Below, piece by piece: positions 10,746 through 21,671 of a stretch of 64,000 bases of DNA; the stretch's first letter is position 1, and every line of letters starts with the position of its first letter. The DNA lies in assembly GCA_022702705.1 (NCBI GenBank), contig CM040422.1, forward strand, positions 41,377,270 through 41,441,269, read 5' to 3'. Both the position numbers and the translations under genes were made by a program. The notes below the pieces were generated by a model. That model saw only the letters and a program-made list of their open reading frames with translations. It searched no databases and had not been told where the DNA came from. The DNA is from Papilionanthe hookeriana x Papilionanthe teres (lineage: Eukaryota > Streptophyta > Magnoliopsida > Asparagales > Orchidaceae).

Positions 10746-11895
10746 CAACCTTCGAGGCTGGCACCTAAATTCCAGCTCTCATCTCAGGATTAGTACCTAA
10801 ATTCTGATTTCCATCTTCTGAGATCGGTGCCTAAATTATGATACTCATTTCGAGGTCAGTACCTAAATTCCAGTTCTCATCTCGGGATCAGTATCTAAAT
10901 TCTGATTCCTATTTTCCGAGATGGGTACCTAAATTCTGATTCTCATTTCGAGGTGGCACCTAAATTCTAGTTCTCATCTCGGGATCAGTACCTAAATATT
11001 GATTCTCATCTTCCAAAATTGATACCTAAATTTTGATTCTCATTTCGAGGCTGGTACCTAAATTCTAGTTCTCATCTCGGGATAAGTACCTAAATTCTGA
11101 TTCCCATCTTCCGAGATCGGTACCTAAATTCTAGTTCTTATCTCGGGATTAGTACCTAAGTTATGATCCACATCTTCCGAGATCGGTACCTAAATTCTGA
11201 TTCTCATTTTGAGGCTGGTACCTAAATTCCAGTTCTCATCACGGGATCAATACCTAAATTCTGATTCCTATCTTCCGAGATCGATACCTAAATTCTGATT
11301 CCCATCTTCCGAGATCGGTACTTAAATTCTTATTCTCATTTCGAGACTAGTACCTAAATTCTAGTTCTCATCTCGGGATCAGTACCTAAATTCTGATTCC
11401 CACCTTTTTCAGATCAGTACCTAAATTCTTACTCTCATCTCTCGGGATCAGTACCTAAATTCTGATTCCCATCTTTCAAGATCGGTACCTAAATTTCGAT
11501 TCTCATTTCGAAGCTAGTACCTAAATTCCAGTTCTCATCTCGGGATCAGTACATAAATTATGATTCCCATCTTCCGAGATCGGTACATAAATTTTGATTC
11601 TCATTTCAAGTTCTCATTTCTAGGCTGGTACCTAAATTCCAGCTCTCATCTCAGGATCAGTACCTAAATTCTAATTCCCATCTTCCGAGATCGGTACCTA
11701 AAGTGTGATTCTCATTTCAAGGCTGGTACCTAAATTCCAGTTCTCATCTCAGAATCAGTACGTAAATTTTGATTCCTATCTTCTGAGATCAATATCAAAC
11801 TTTTGATTCTCATTTCGAGGCTAGTACCTAAATTCCAATTCTCATCTCGGGATCAATACCTAAATTCTGATTCCCATCATTCGAGATCGGTACCT
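10746..11895 (+). repeat. Tandem array of ~33-bp monomers in ~98-bp trimers (3' UTR minisatellite, part 1)
   Basis: The word GTACCTAAATTC recurs about every 32-35 bp. Three monomer types alternate: one starting CGAGGCTGG, one CGGGATCAG, one CGAGATCGG, followed by TCTCATCT, CCCATCTTC or CTCATTT. Together they form a higher-order unit near 98 bp. Order is sometimes broken, as expected from unequal exchange. The array lies between the AlkB-type ORF and the 3' LTR of the older element. That is the 3' UTR position in which Tat-lineage elements are known to gain tandem repeats. Confidence 0.85.
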
Positions 11896-13590
11896 GAACC
11901 ACTTCGCTCACTTAGCATGATTTAATTTTTATAGCAAGTATATAATATATTCTATAATCACAAAATTACTATTCAATGCAAGTATACGTATCGTTCAAGT
12001 AATGCAGGGTTCTAGTGGAGTCCTGGATATCGATCCCACAGGAAATATTTTAGAGGCTATGAACTAGGATTATAGAAACCAATTCAGAATCACAACATGG
12101 AAATCAAATTGCCTATCTATCACTATTATGCAATCGAAAATAATATGAAGACTTAATAAACTAATTCAACTCACAGATAACTAATTCTACTAATAAAGTG
12201 AAGTTCAAATATATAAGCAAGAATCATTCACCTTTGTTAATAAATTTAAGTGAATGAATAATTAGAATTAGTTTAAAATGTATTGTGCCAAATAGGAGCA
12301 TACATATTATTTACCCTTTGGTCCAGGCATAAATAACATTTACTGATTCTATGCTTAGTTACTGAAACTGCGGCTAGGCTGAGAGGATACCGGCTCTGAC
12401 TTCGGAGCTCCCACGTTTCACTCGCTTGAGGGCTAGCATCTACACTTCAGCACCCAAACGATAGGACCGAATTGAGGATTGTAGTCTGTCACTCTAAAAT
12501 CTCCAATTCTACGCCCGATGAATATTATTATCATATTTATTTGCACCCTACTTCCAAGGACTTTGACCTCCCTTAATCTCGGATGTAATCTTCACTTTAG
12601 TTGTAAACTTAACATTTTTTAACTAATCAATTGGCCAGATTGAAAGTAAATTAAGATTTAAGTGAATGATTATCATAAATTCTTTTATAATTTTCTTGGC
12701 ACACTAATTGAAATCACAATTTCACAAAAATATCAAAACAAGGAGAAAGACAGAAAAACTACTCAGATTTCATTAAGAGGATACGATAAAACTTGGATTT
12801 CATATTTAAAAGTAAAGTTCTACAAACTAAAATAAGTAAATACAACTTATCTTAAATTCCTCCCCAAGCAAACTCCTTGAAGTTCCTCTGAATCTCTTCC
12901 TATCTTTTCAGTACACAAAATTCTCCTTTGAAATGGCAATGAGCAAGAAATCTCTCACTTTCCTTCCACTCTTACAATCTCTTGTAGAATCCCTCACAAG
13001 TATCACTATCTGAACTCACTAAATAACACTCTTTTTACTCTTTGGACTCACTAGACTCACACACTTAACTCTCTAGTGGACTAGATGACACGTGGTGGAC
13101 ACAAATGGACGCTAGTGGACCCCTTTTTTCGGCCCCAAATTGTTTTTTGAAGTAGTTGAAGAGTTTCCAAGAGATTTCCAAGCATCCCTTCAAAAATCAT
13201 CCACATTCAATGCACCTTGTGAGAGAACTGACTTTCCAGCAATCGGCGGCCTCAAGCTCGCCGTCGGCGTCGTTCTAGAATACTTAGCCTTGGACACTCT
13301 TGCATAAGGCCCATTGTTGGCGGCCTCGATCTCGCCGTCGGCGGGCATCCTTGTAATATTTTCTGAACTCTCGGGAAAAACACACCGTCGGCGCCTTCGA
13401 GCTCGCCATCAGCGCCTTAGATCAAATTTTCTTCTTTTGGGTCCTTTTTGCTCCAAATTCGCTCCTTTTTGCATTTTTTCGCTCCATTGTCCCTAAATCA
13501 ACCTATCTGCAACAAATCTTCATAATCACCCTACTTTAAAGTGTAATATCATCAAAATCAAAATAAAATAGGCATGAAATCTTAACATAT
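11896..13590. mobile_element. Unidentified ~1.7-kb insertion splitting the minisatellite
   Basis: The array stops near 11895 and resumes near 13591, so the DNA between is an insertion. It has AT-rich flanks, a conserved-looking stretch near 12005-12050 (GTTCTAGTGGAGTCCTGGAT), and a GC-rich part at 13240-13415. In the GC-rich part, GGCGGCCTC or CGGCGCCTTC words followed by CTCGCC and TCGGCG or TCAGCG recur three times about 70 bp apart (near 13242, 13319 and 13387). There is no credible coding sequence; the 60-residue ORF at 13314 is probably chance. I could not find convincing terminal repeats or a target-site duplication. It may be a solo LTR or a non-autonomous DNA transposon. Confidence 0.5.
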
Positions 13591-13706
13591 TTTCAGTGGG
13601 TCAATACCTAAATTTTAATTCTCATTTCGAGGCTGGTACCTAAACTCCAGTTCTCATCTCGAGATCAGTACTTAAATTCTGATTCCCACCTTTTTGAGAT
13701 CAGTTC
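13591..13706 (+). repeat. 3' UTR minisatellite, part 2
   Basis: These are the same ~33-bp monomers as at 10746-11895 (CAATACCTAAATT, CGAGGCTGGTACC, CGAGATCAGTAC). They resume after the insertion and end directly before the TG of the type-B LTR. Only about three monomers remain on this side. Confidence 0.8.
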
Positions 13707-14241
13707 TGTTGACCTCATTTTTGGCGAGGTCTTTTCTTTCCTCTTAGTGCCTAGGATATAGCCATAGGACTTCTCCTTGACTATCCTAGAGAACTAGAGA
13801 AAGGACCCATCTTGTTTTAGAAACTCGAACCGACTCTTTACTCATCTTGAAGTTCTGCATGTATAGTTGCCGACCTCTAACATTTGTACGGTCGAAATTA
13901 ACATGACAGAGCTAAAAAAGAGTCCCCATAGGATCATTAAGCCTTAGGGTTGCCTTGTGCACGATTTGCACCGTCGCATGCACAAATTTCGCAATTCGGA
14001 TCGTCGACACATTCAAACATAAAAGTTCAAAACAATCTAACATTTATTTGCTTCATAATTAATCGAAATTAAAATTAAATTTAAGAAAAAAGATCTATCA
14101 TGAATCCAAATTTTGACGAAATTTGAATTCAACACATTTTTGACGCGATTGTCTACGAGGTTGTCCAAACGACCTCAAATGATGAAATGGACTGTGTCGT
14201 TGCATCTGGAAAGTCTAATTTGGTTAGGAAGGACGTATACT
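13707..14241 (+). repeat. Type-B LTR of the older element, 5' part
   Basis: It starts TGTTGACCTCATTTTTGGCG, the same terminus as the 7.4-kb LTRs, and stays alignable for roughly 250 bp (CTATCCTAGAG, CATAGGATC). After that it is unrelated. It is therefore a sister LTR sharing the terminal region but with a different body. The giant element inserted after 14241 interrupts it, and it continues at 57486. Its position right after the minisatellite makes it the 3' LTR of the older plus-strand element. Confidence 0.7.
14237..14241 (+). repeat. Target-site duplication ATACT, left copy
   Basis: ATACT directly precedes the LTR terminus TGTTGACC at 14242 and recurs at 57481-57485, directly after the terminus GCTGACA. 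Five bases is the usual duplication for Ty3 integrases. The match proves that 14242-57480 entered as a single insertion. Confidence 0.9.
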
Positions 14242-16613
14242 TGTTGACCTCATTTTTGATGAGGTCTTCTCTTCTTCTCTTTAGTACTTAAGATCTAGCA
14301 TTAGGCTTTTCCTTTGACTATCCTAGAGGATTAGAATTGGGACCCACCACCTAGAAATTCAAACCACTTCTTAACTCCCTGCAAACTCCACAAACTTGAC
14401 TATAGACCCCTAATCACCTAAAGGGTTGAAATCAAATGTGGAAGTTTAAAGGATGAGTTCCTATAGGACTCTTTGGCCTTAGGACTGCCCTAGGTGGCCT
14501 GGTCTGGTGAAGGGCTGACTTACACACACACTACACTTATACAATACACTTTCACACACATCCTAAAAACACACCCATACCTAACTTGACCTCCTGACTC
14601 ATGAAGGTGATTCACATGGATGGTCCTTAACCCCTAAGCCCTTGGTTAAGAGGGTTAGGAACAACATAGTGGATGCCTCAAATGAGTCCCTTCATGGCTC
14701 ATGTGGGATTGATATGGCTTCATGGCTCAACCAAAATGATTTCATTCCACTTACAATTACTCAATCTTTATTTTTGCAAATTTTCAATTTTTGACCGCCA
14801 GGACCCTACACTCGCCTAGCCTACCCAAAGCCCTTGAAATTACCCAAATTTTTCAAAATTTGCAAATCACCCAAAATTACCCAAAATTAACCTTGAACAT
14901 TTCCTCACCAATCAAGTTGATCATCCATAGCCAAAAATACCAAAACTTCCAAAAATACCTCCCAATACCCTCCAAATACCCAAAATACCCCTCTTGACCC
15001 AAAAATCCAAAAATTAAGAAAATTCCCAGAAAATTCCAGAAAATCCCAAATATTCCCAATTTCATTTTGTTCAACTACACCATGGGTTAATTTTGTCAAT
15101 TTACCCCATGTTTTTCAAAACCCCCAATTTGACCCATTTTAACCCTAAGTGAACCCAATGTCAAGCCAAACCTACCCAATTGACCCAAATTCTGGTCCAA
15201 TTCAATTCTAAACTTTAATTTAACATTCCCAACACCAATCTAGACCAGATCCAAGTCTAATTTGATTGACATTTGAATCCAATTTCACTTTTGGCCTTAA
15301 AGCCCAATTTGGACCCATGACCCAAACCTAGCCCAAACTAACCCAATTCAACTCCAATTAACCCCAAACCTTTTCTAAACCTTTCTTAACATCCCAACAA
15401 GCAAAAAACTAACATGATTTTCGCAAAATTTAGACCCAAACCCCACTCAAATTCAACCCAAAGCTAAAAGGCCCAATTTTGACCTAAACCCAAACCTAAC
15501 GCAAATAAGCCCAAACCCCAAAATCAAAACCCAACCAAAGCCAAAACCTCTTTGAAACACTCCCATAAATATTTCCCAACATTTATTTTACATCAATTTC
15601 AACCCAAGCCCAACATTGGCCCAAGTTAGCCCAATTTGACCTACATTGGCCCATTTACCAAAGAGGTCCAAATCCAACCCAATTCAAGCCCAAACCACTT
15701 TAAATTTATTCCAAATCATTCATGAAACCTTCCTAAATTAAATTCAACACTTATTGGATCCAATCCTTTACAAAATTCTCATCCTAAAATTTGTTTTGAA
15801 ATCTAAAAGCCCACTCTCTAAACCATCTTGAAAGCCCATCCTAAGTGAAATCCAAAAGCCCAAAGCCCACATGACAATTCCTTCTCATCATCCCTTTAAT
15901 TGGGATCAATTCCTAAGTCCCAAATCAATCATCAAATCAACCTAAATCAAGCACCATCTAAATTTTTCACTAAATTGCCAAAATCTCCAAATTCCTTTTT
16001 CATATAAATGGATCCACTTTTCCTAAGTCAAGGATGAGCCAAATGAAGCCACATGCAAGCCATGGACAAGCCACATGGAGCCATGGAAGGTTTGACATGT
16101 GACCAAGACATTAATGACAAATGGAGGGCCCCCTTTCCTAATCCTTTATTAAGCCTTTTTAACCATAAGCATGTCACACACTAAACCATGCTTAGCCACT
16201 TCACCATGGATGGAGACTTCCCCACTTCATGGAAGCTGACCCAAGTGACTCTTTTCAGCCCAAAACCAGGCCTTGGGTGGTGCACCTAGCCCAAAAGGAT
16301 GGGTTGACCCAAATCAAGCCAAAGTGGCCTCTCCCCCATACCATTTTAATCCAAGCACTTTACACATGTCCAAGCCCAATTGACTTCACCATTGCCAAGC
16401 CCTGACCTCCCTGGTAAAGATGGTGACCCCCGCTCGCCGGCCGACCACCCAGGCCGCCGGAAAACACCACACCCGAGAGCTCACATGTGAGCCAACATTG
16501 AAATTCCACCTCGTCGAGTCGCCCCATGCCCAATGGCCACCATGGCCGTTCTTCCTCGACCTAAGCGACTGATCCCAAGCCTTAAGCCCCCCGGGAGAGC
16601 CTCCACCCTCTCC

Positions 16614-16622
16614 TATTTAAAC
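16614..16622 (+). promoter_or_regulatory. Candidate TATA box in 5' LTR
   Basis: TATTTAAAC lies in a GC-richer setting (CTCTCC before, ACCCCCTCTCTC after) at LTR position ~2373. It is conserved in the 3' LTR (52443-52450) and, on the minus strand, in both nested-element LTRs (39470-39477 and 30931-30938). In the more decayed copy at 63148 it reads TTTAAATC. Conservation across four LTRs and position between a C-rich U3 and a long leader support a core-promoter role. The start site itself is not shown by sequence. Confidence 0.5.
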
Positions 16623-17244
16623 ACCCCCTCTCTCGACCATGGGAGAGGTGCTGAACCAACCTTAAGGAAACTTCGCCAAAATCATTCCGGACCACTCTCT
16701 ACACATGAGCACTTGACTCCCACCGGATTCCAGCCTCAATTCCTCTAGCCGAGCTCAATTTCGAGTTCAAACTTCAAGACACAAAACCAGGACACTTCTT
16801 CACAGTGGACCAATCCCCAAATTGATTGATCCTACACCATCATCAGACCAAGGGAAGAAGTCCACCAGCAAAAGCCCCTTCTCCAGGCCACCCATCTGTT
16901 CCAGACACCAAGCTTTGTAATCGGTTGTGGTCGAAATCCTACCTAGACAATTCACCAGACCAGGAGACTTCATCCGGAGCTTGCTCGGGACGCAATCGAA
17001 GGTGACACAACCCTCGGATTGAAGCCACACTTCTCTGAGCTAAAGTATGAGCTAACTCTTTATCCGGAGCTTCTGGAGATTCTCTATTTCAAATGCCTTA
17101 ATTTCAATGCATGATCACTGTATATATGTATTCGTCTCTTCAAGATGAATCCATAGAGCACAAGAACACGAAAATCAGTTAAGTATTGAGTGAGATATTA
17201 AGGATTTAGTGTGGACGGTTCTCAGGCTAGGAGGCTTGGGGACG

Positions 17245-17263
17245 ATGAACGGATGCCGTTCAT
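17245..17263 (+). promoter_or_regulatory. Conserved 19-nt palindrome in the CpG-rich block of the LTR
   Basis: ATGAACGG and CCGTTCAT form an 8-bp inverted repeat around a 3-base centre. The same palindrome occurs at 53076-53094 and, in reverse orientation, at 38830-38848. It is imperfect near 30292 and near 62512. Around it lies a CpG-rich stretch of about 200 bp in an otherwise AT-rich LTR. It could be an RNA hairpin in the long leader or a protein-binding site; the sequence does not decide. Confidence 0.45.
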
Positions 17264-19194
17264 TTAATACACGCGCGGACGGACGGCCAGGATCGCGCCG
17301 GATGAGGAGACGGAATGATATAGCGGGCCCCGGGAGCGCTGAGTCTGACGGCGGCGCCGAATCAGAACACGCCGCTTGGCCTTTCGGAGACGCCGAGGTT
17401 GAGTCAGCGCCGCGTGGATAAGTAGAAAAATAGGTTATTTTCCTATTTATTTAATTACCAGAACTTGAAAAATGCATAACTTTGTGTAGTAAAATCAGAA
17501 AATAAAATAAAAATACCCTCTTGCTCAGTGAACAGAGAAGAATAATGTGGAAATGAAATCATTTAATTTCATCAAGTACTTTATTTTTAATAATTTATTT
17601 ACTCTCTGCACATTTTCAATTCTCCGTGCATGTATACAATTCACCATGGCATGAAACCATAGGGCTTTTGAAGCCTCCGAATTTGGGAACATTCCCCGAA
17701 TTTTCCAAAGTCGAGGCCATCCCTATGAAGAGTTATTGATTTTTCAACTCTAGGTTGCTAGTTTGAGTATTTTAATTCCAATAATTAGCATATTGTGAAA
17801 TAAACTCTAGGAAAATTTGGTGATGTTTATTATGGCCAGAGGAACCTAGGAAAAATAAGTTTTGAATTAATACACTTGGAATAACCCTAATTGGCTTAAA
17901 CACCCAAAATAGGTCCTTAATTAATTAAGCTAATCATACATCAAATTGACTTGAAATCAATTCTCCACTGACCTTTAGGATTAGAGGAACCCACCATAAA
18001 AATTTGAAGTCAATTGGACTTGGTTAGCCCTATTAAATGGGTTGATTAAGCCATTTAGCTAATTTAAACTTTAAAAATTCATAACTTTCAAAATACTTTT
18101 CAAAAATTCAATAAATTGGTTTTGGAGCCTCTCTGATATCAGGGGAATTTAAGAAAAATAAAATTGTAATTTTCTATAAAAGTTGATTTTTTGCATTATT
18201 TTAATATTTTAATAATTAAAAAATAATAAAAATCACAAAAATAATAAAATTCACCAAAATGTCACATTTTGAATTTTAATCACTTAGTAACAAACCCCAT
18301 ATTTTTCTTTAGTCTCTATAATGAGATATTAAATTTTAAAGCCCTAAGGTAATTTTAAAATTAAAAGAATGTATATTTTTAGTATTTCCACTAAAATAAT
18401 TCTAATAAATCAAAGAGAAATCAAAAAATTATAAAAATTGATTCTCTGATTTCCTTGATATCAGAGAGATTTTTGAAAAATATAAAATTCATTTTTCAAC
18501 CTTTATTTTATTTTTAAATTAATTAATACTCCAAAACTCAAAATAATTATAATAAAAAGAATATAATTCAAAAAATCACCAAAATTGGTCCAAGTGATCC
18601 TCTGGTAATTAGAAATGTCACATAATTTTCTTAAGGACAGAAACTTTCCCTTGGTCATATTATTAAATTTTCCTTCAAAATCCCTATTTTCCACCAAAAA
18701 TAATTACATAAATAAATTAAATACAAAAAAATCACATTTTCTCCTCTCATGCCTTTATTGACATATGAGTGAAGTCACATAAAAATTTCAAGTTCATTTA
18801 AGCTCAATTTAGTGAGTTATGAAATTATTAAGCTTGAAGGGCAAAATGGTAATTAAAATTTTAACCTTTAATTAAAACTTTAGGCTTAATAAAATTAAAG
18901 AGTAAAGTATTTGATCCTAATCTGATTTGGATGATTTAAATTTGAATAATAAGGGTAGAAACCTATTAAACAATTTAAAAATAATTGAAATAAACCTTAA
19001 TTTAATAGTTGATTAAATTTGGAAGAATAATAAAATTGGAATTATTAAAATAGGGATATTATTAGGAAGAGATTTGTTCTTTAATTTAAGAATCCCTAAA
19101 TTAATCATCTCAATAATATTTAATTCCTAATTAAAATGATAATCCAAATTTAAGATTTAAAATGCTAAAAGACTTAATCATCAAATTAAATTAA

Positions 19195-19560
19195 AGTTAA
19201 ATTATTTAAATTAAATCCTTTTAAAATTTCAATTAAATTAATACTTTAATAATTAAAATTAAATCATCTTTAAAAAATAAAAAAATAATAATAAAATATT
19301 AAATTAAAATTAAAAATTAAATTAAATTAAAATTTAAATTAAATTAAATTAAATTAAATTAAATTAAATCAAGTTAAATTAAATTAAATTAAATTAAACT
19401 AAATTAAATTAAATCATATCAAATCAAATTAAATTGAATTAAATTAAATTAAATAATAGAATCAAGTTAAAATTAAAATTAAATTAAATTAAATTAAAAT
19501 TAAAACTAAACCAAATTAAATTAAATTAAAGTTAAATTAAATTAAATTAAAATAACACCA
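19195..19560 (+). repeat. (AATTA)n-type AT-rich simple repeat inside the LTR
   Basis: Long runs of AAATT pentamers with small interruptions. The equivalents in the other LTRs are at about 28190-28440, 36540-36770, 55085-55375 and 60180-60540. The array is thus a fixed part of the LTR, with copy number varying between copies. It is absent from the relic at 1169-3628, which lacks that half of the LTR. Confidence 0.85.
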
Positions 19561-21653
19561 CCTAAGACATAAAGAAATTCAAAAATAAATATAAAGCAAC
19601 TTGAACACTATTCCAAATTTAAACCCGTTAACTGAAATTAAATTAAATCACAAACCATTTGAACATCAATTTGCCCTCGAAAGCTTTTGTTGTCATAACT
19701 CCCAAACAGAACGTTAAATGAAATGTTACTTCCCTCATAGGATATTCAAATGTCCTAGTTCACTGAGTAAGATAACAACAAAACTTGAATTCCCGGACGA
19801 TTAATTCATTTGTATGATTAAATTCTCTTGGACTTAAAAAATAATCCTAGAAATATTGAAAAAATGTTTAAGATTCTTAAATACTTTCTCAATATGATAG
19901 GATGTTTATGAGAACAACTGAACTTAATTGTTCTTTGATGAAGAAAATCGTCCTTAAACCAAAACACAAGAACCTAGACGTCATAGGAGATGACTAGCTA
20001 CAGGATTAGGAACTTGGTAGAAAACCATAACCCTTCCCTTAGTTTTACCTAGGAACTTGTTCTAAATGCTTAAATATTCTAAATTGTGTTTTAAGTGCAG
20101 CTTGGGATGACGGGAAGACCCTCCAGGTACGCTTTTATTTTATTGCAATTTACTTAATCGCATCGCACTTACTTTTCTTGCATGATAAACAACTGTTGCA
20201 TGAAAACCCACACTTTTAGGATAGTCCCTAAAACTGAAATCAAAACTAAATTAAAAGTCATTGCAAGATAAAATTCACTGCCACAACATTTCAAAATATA
20301 ATACAACTCAAAATTTAATCACAAAGAGAACACAAAACTGCAATTACAACTAAATTAAAACGTCTTGTTGGATGATCGGGAATACATCGGATGATGTAAC
20401 CTACGTGTTGCTAACGGGATTTCTCACGGTCTAAATGAAAGTGTGGAACTCATTTAGTTGAGTTTAGAAAATTCATCTGGACTAAGTGAATCCGATAAAA
20501 ATAACGAAGCCGGAAGGATGGACCCGTGGGATCTTAACCGGTGTTGTTATAATCAACTTTAAGATTTGTTTTAATTAAAACATAAAAAACACTTGGAAAT
20601 TAAGAATTTCTCTAAACCAAAACACTTTTCTCATCTCATGATTTATGACTTCTAAAACTAAACCTCGCAACAACAAGGAGCTTGGAGCACGATGGGCGAT
20701 ACGATTATCGTCATCGCAAAAACTCCGAATCCGCTTAACGAAAACTTTCTTAGAATTAAATAACTAAGCCATAAGACTTCGAGGTAGTTTGCCTAGTGCA
20801 ACATAAATCCTCAACCTTTTGTTAGGCATTTGCATTGCAAATTAAGCCCTAACCGGTCTTAGGATTCCGAGGTAGTCATCCGATATGACATAAACCCTCA
20901 TATCTTTGAGGCTATTTGTATGATTTTATCATACAAATATAAGTCCGAATTAATTAAAAATTGGCAAGATCAAAACATTAAGTAAACATTAGGGCCTTCC
21001 TAAATTCAAGCCAAACAATAGGATAGTCGGGAAATTACCGAAGTTCGCTTCGAATCTGTAATTTCTCCTACCTTTCTTCCTTTGGATTCCCAAAATAAAA
21101 TATTCCAAATTTGATCCATTCCCTATTGAAATTCCAAAATTCAATCCCTTAAAAACTTAAACTTTGAAATTCTTGAGAGAAGAACTACTGATTATTATCG
21201 AGAGTTTTCTTAGGTGATTCCCGTCACTTAAGATGTAATTAACTATAGGGGCTAGCCCTTATAGGGAATTTTAAGAACCAGGTAATATAAACCTTGTTTA
21301 ATGTTTTCATATTAAGCAGGGGAATTTGTCGGCTTATAAAATTGGTTCGTAGACCAAACGGATGTCACAAATCTTTTAGTTTATTTAATCGAGCCCCATC
21401 ATCAAACAGTGTGTCTATTCTTCGAGATAGATACATAGTTTGTGATGCAGTGCTCGTTTATATAAACTATTCGGGATGTGAGATCAGTTTGATTTCATAT
21501 CATAAAATTTTCAAATTTAAAATTATTTTCAAAATCAAATACTACTTTTCAAATTATTTATTTAAATTAAATAAAAAATTCCCCGACAATTTCTGTTAGG
21601 CGACCCCCTTTTCAAAATAAAACACACAACCTAAAAATAATGCCGACAATTTC

Positions 21654-21671
21654 TGGCGACTCCGCTGGGGA
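21654..21671 (+). promoter_or_regulatory. Primer-binding site (tRNA primer site) of the giant element
   Basis: TGGCGACTCCGCTGGGGA starts five bases after the LTR end (GACA, ATTTC, TGG). The leading TGG pairs with the CCA tail of a tRNA. The form matches Ogre-type primer sites, which I recall being assigned to tRNA-Arg; I could not check the tRNA. The reverse complement sits at 34428-34445 in the nested element with the same 5-base spacer. Confidence 0.85.

Larger units (their letters stand above)
14242..21648 (+). repeat. 5' LTR (7.4 kb) of the giant element
   Basis: It runs from TGTTGACC to GCCGACA and matches 50069-57480 throughout. Parts in order: a terminal hairpin (14246-14266); a C/A-rich tract of CCCAAA-like words (about 14790-16400); a TATTTAAAC core-promoter candidate (16614-16622); a CpG-rich block with a 19-nt palindrome (17220-17430); a long AT-rich region with a pentanucleotide repeat (19195-19560); and a conserved end with a duplicated copy of the LTR/PBS junction (21583). 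At 7.4 kb it is longer than the ~5-6 kb I recall for Ogre LTRs. If transcription starts near 16640, U3 is about 2.4 kb and R-U5 about 5 kb. The small ORFs inside are compositional. Confidence 0.92.

Noticed and set aside
13232..13420. GC-rich repeats as a possible CpG-island promoter
   Set aside because: They lie inside an insertion in a tandem array with no gene downstream; no TATA or conserved start is visible.
17866..18000. Possible rRNA or tRNA remnants in the LTR
   Set aside because: I saw no cloverleaf or rRNA core motifs here or elsewhere in the window; the only tRNA-related sequences are the primer-binding sites.
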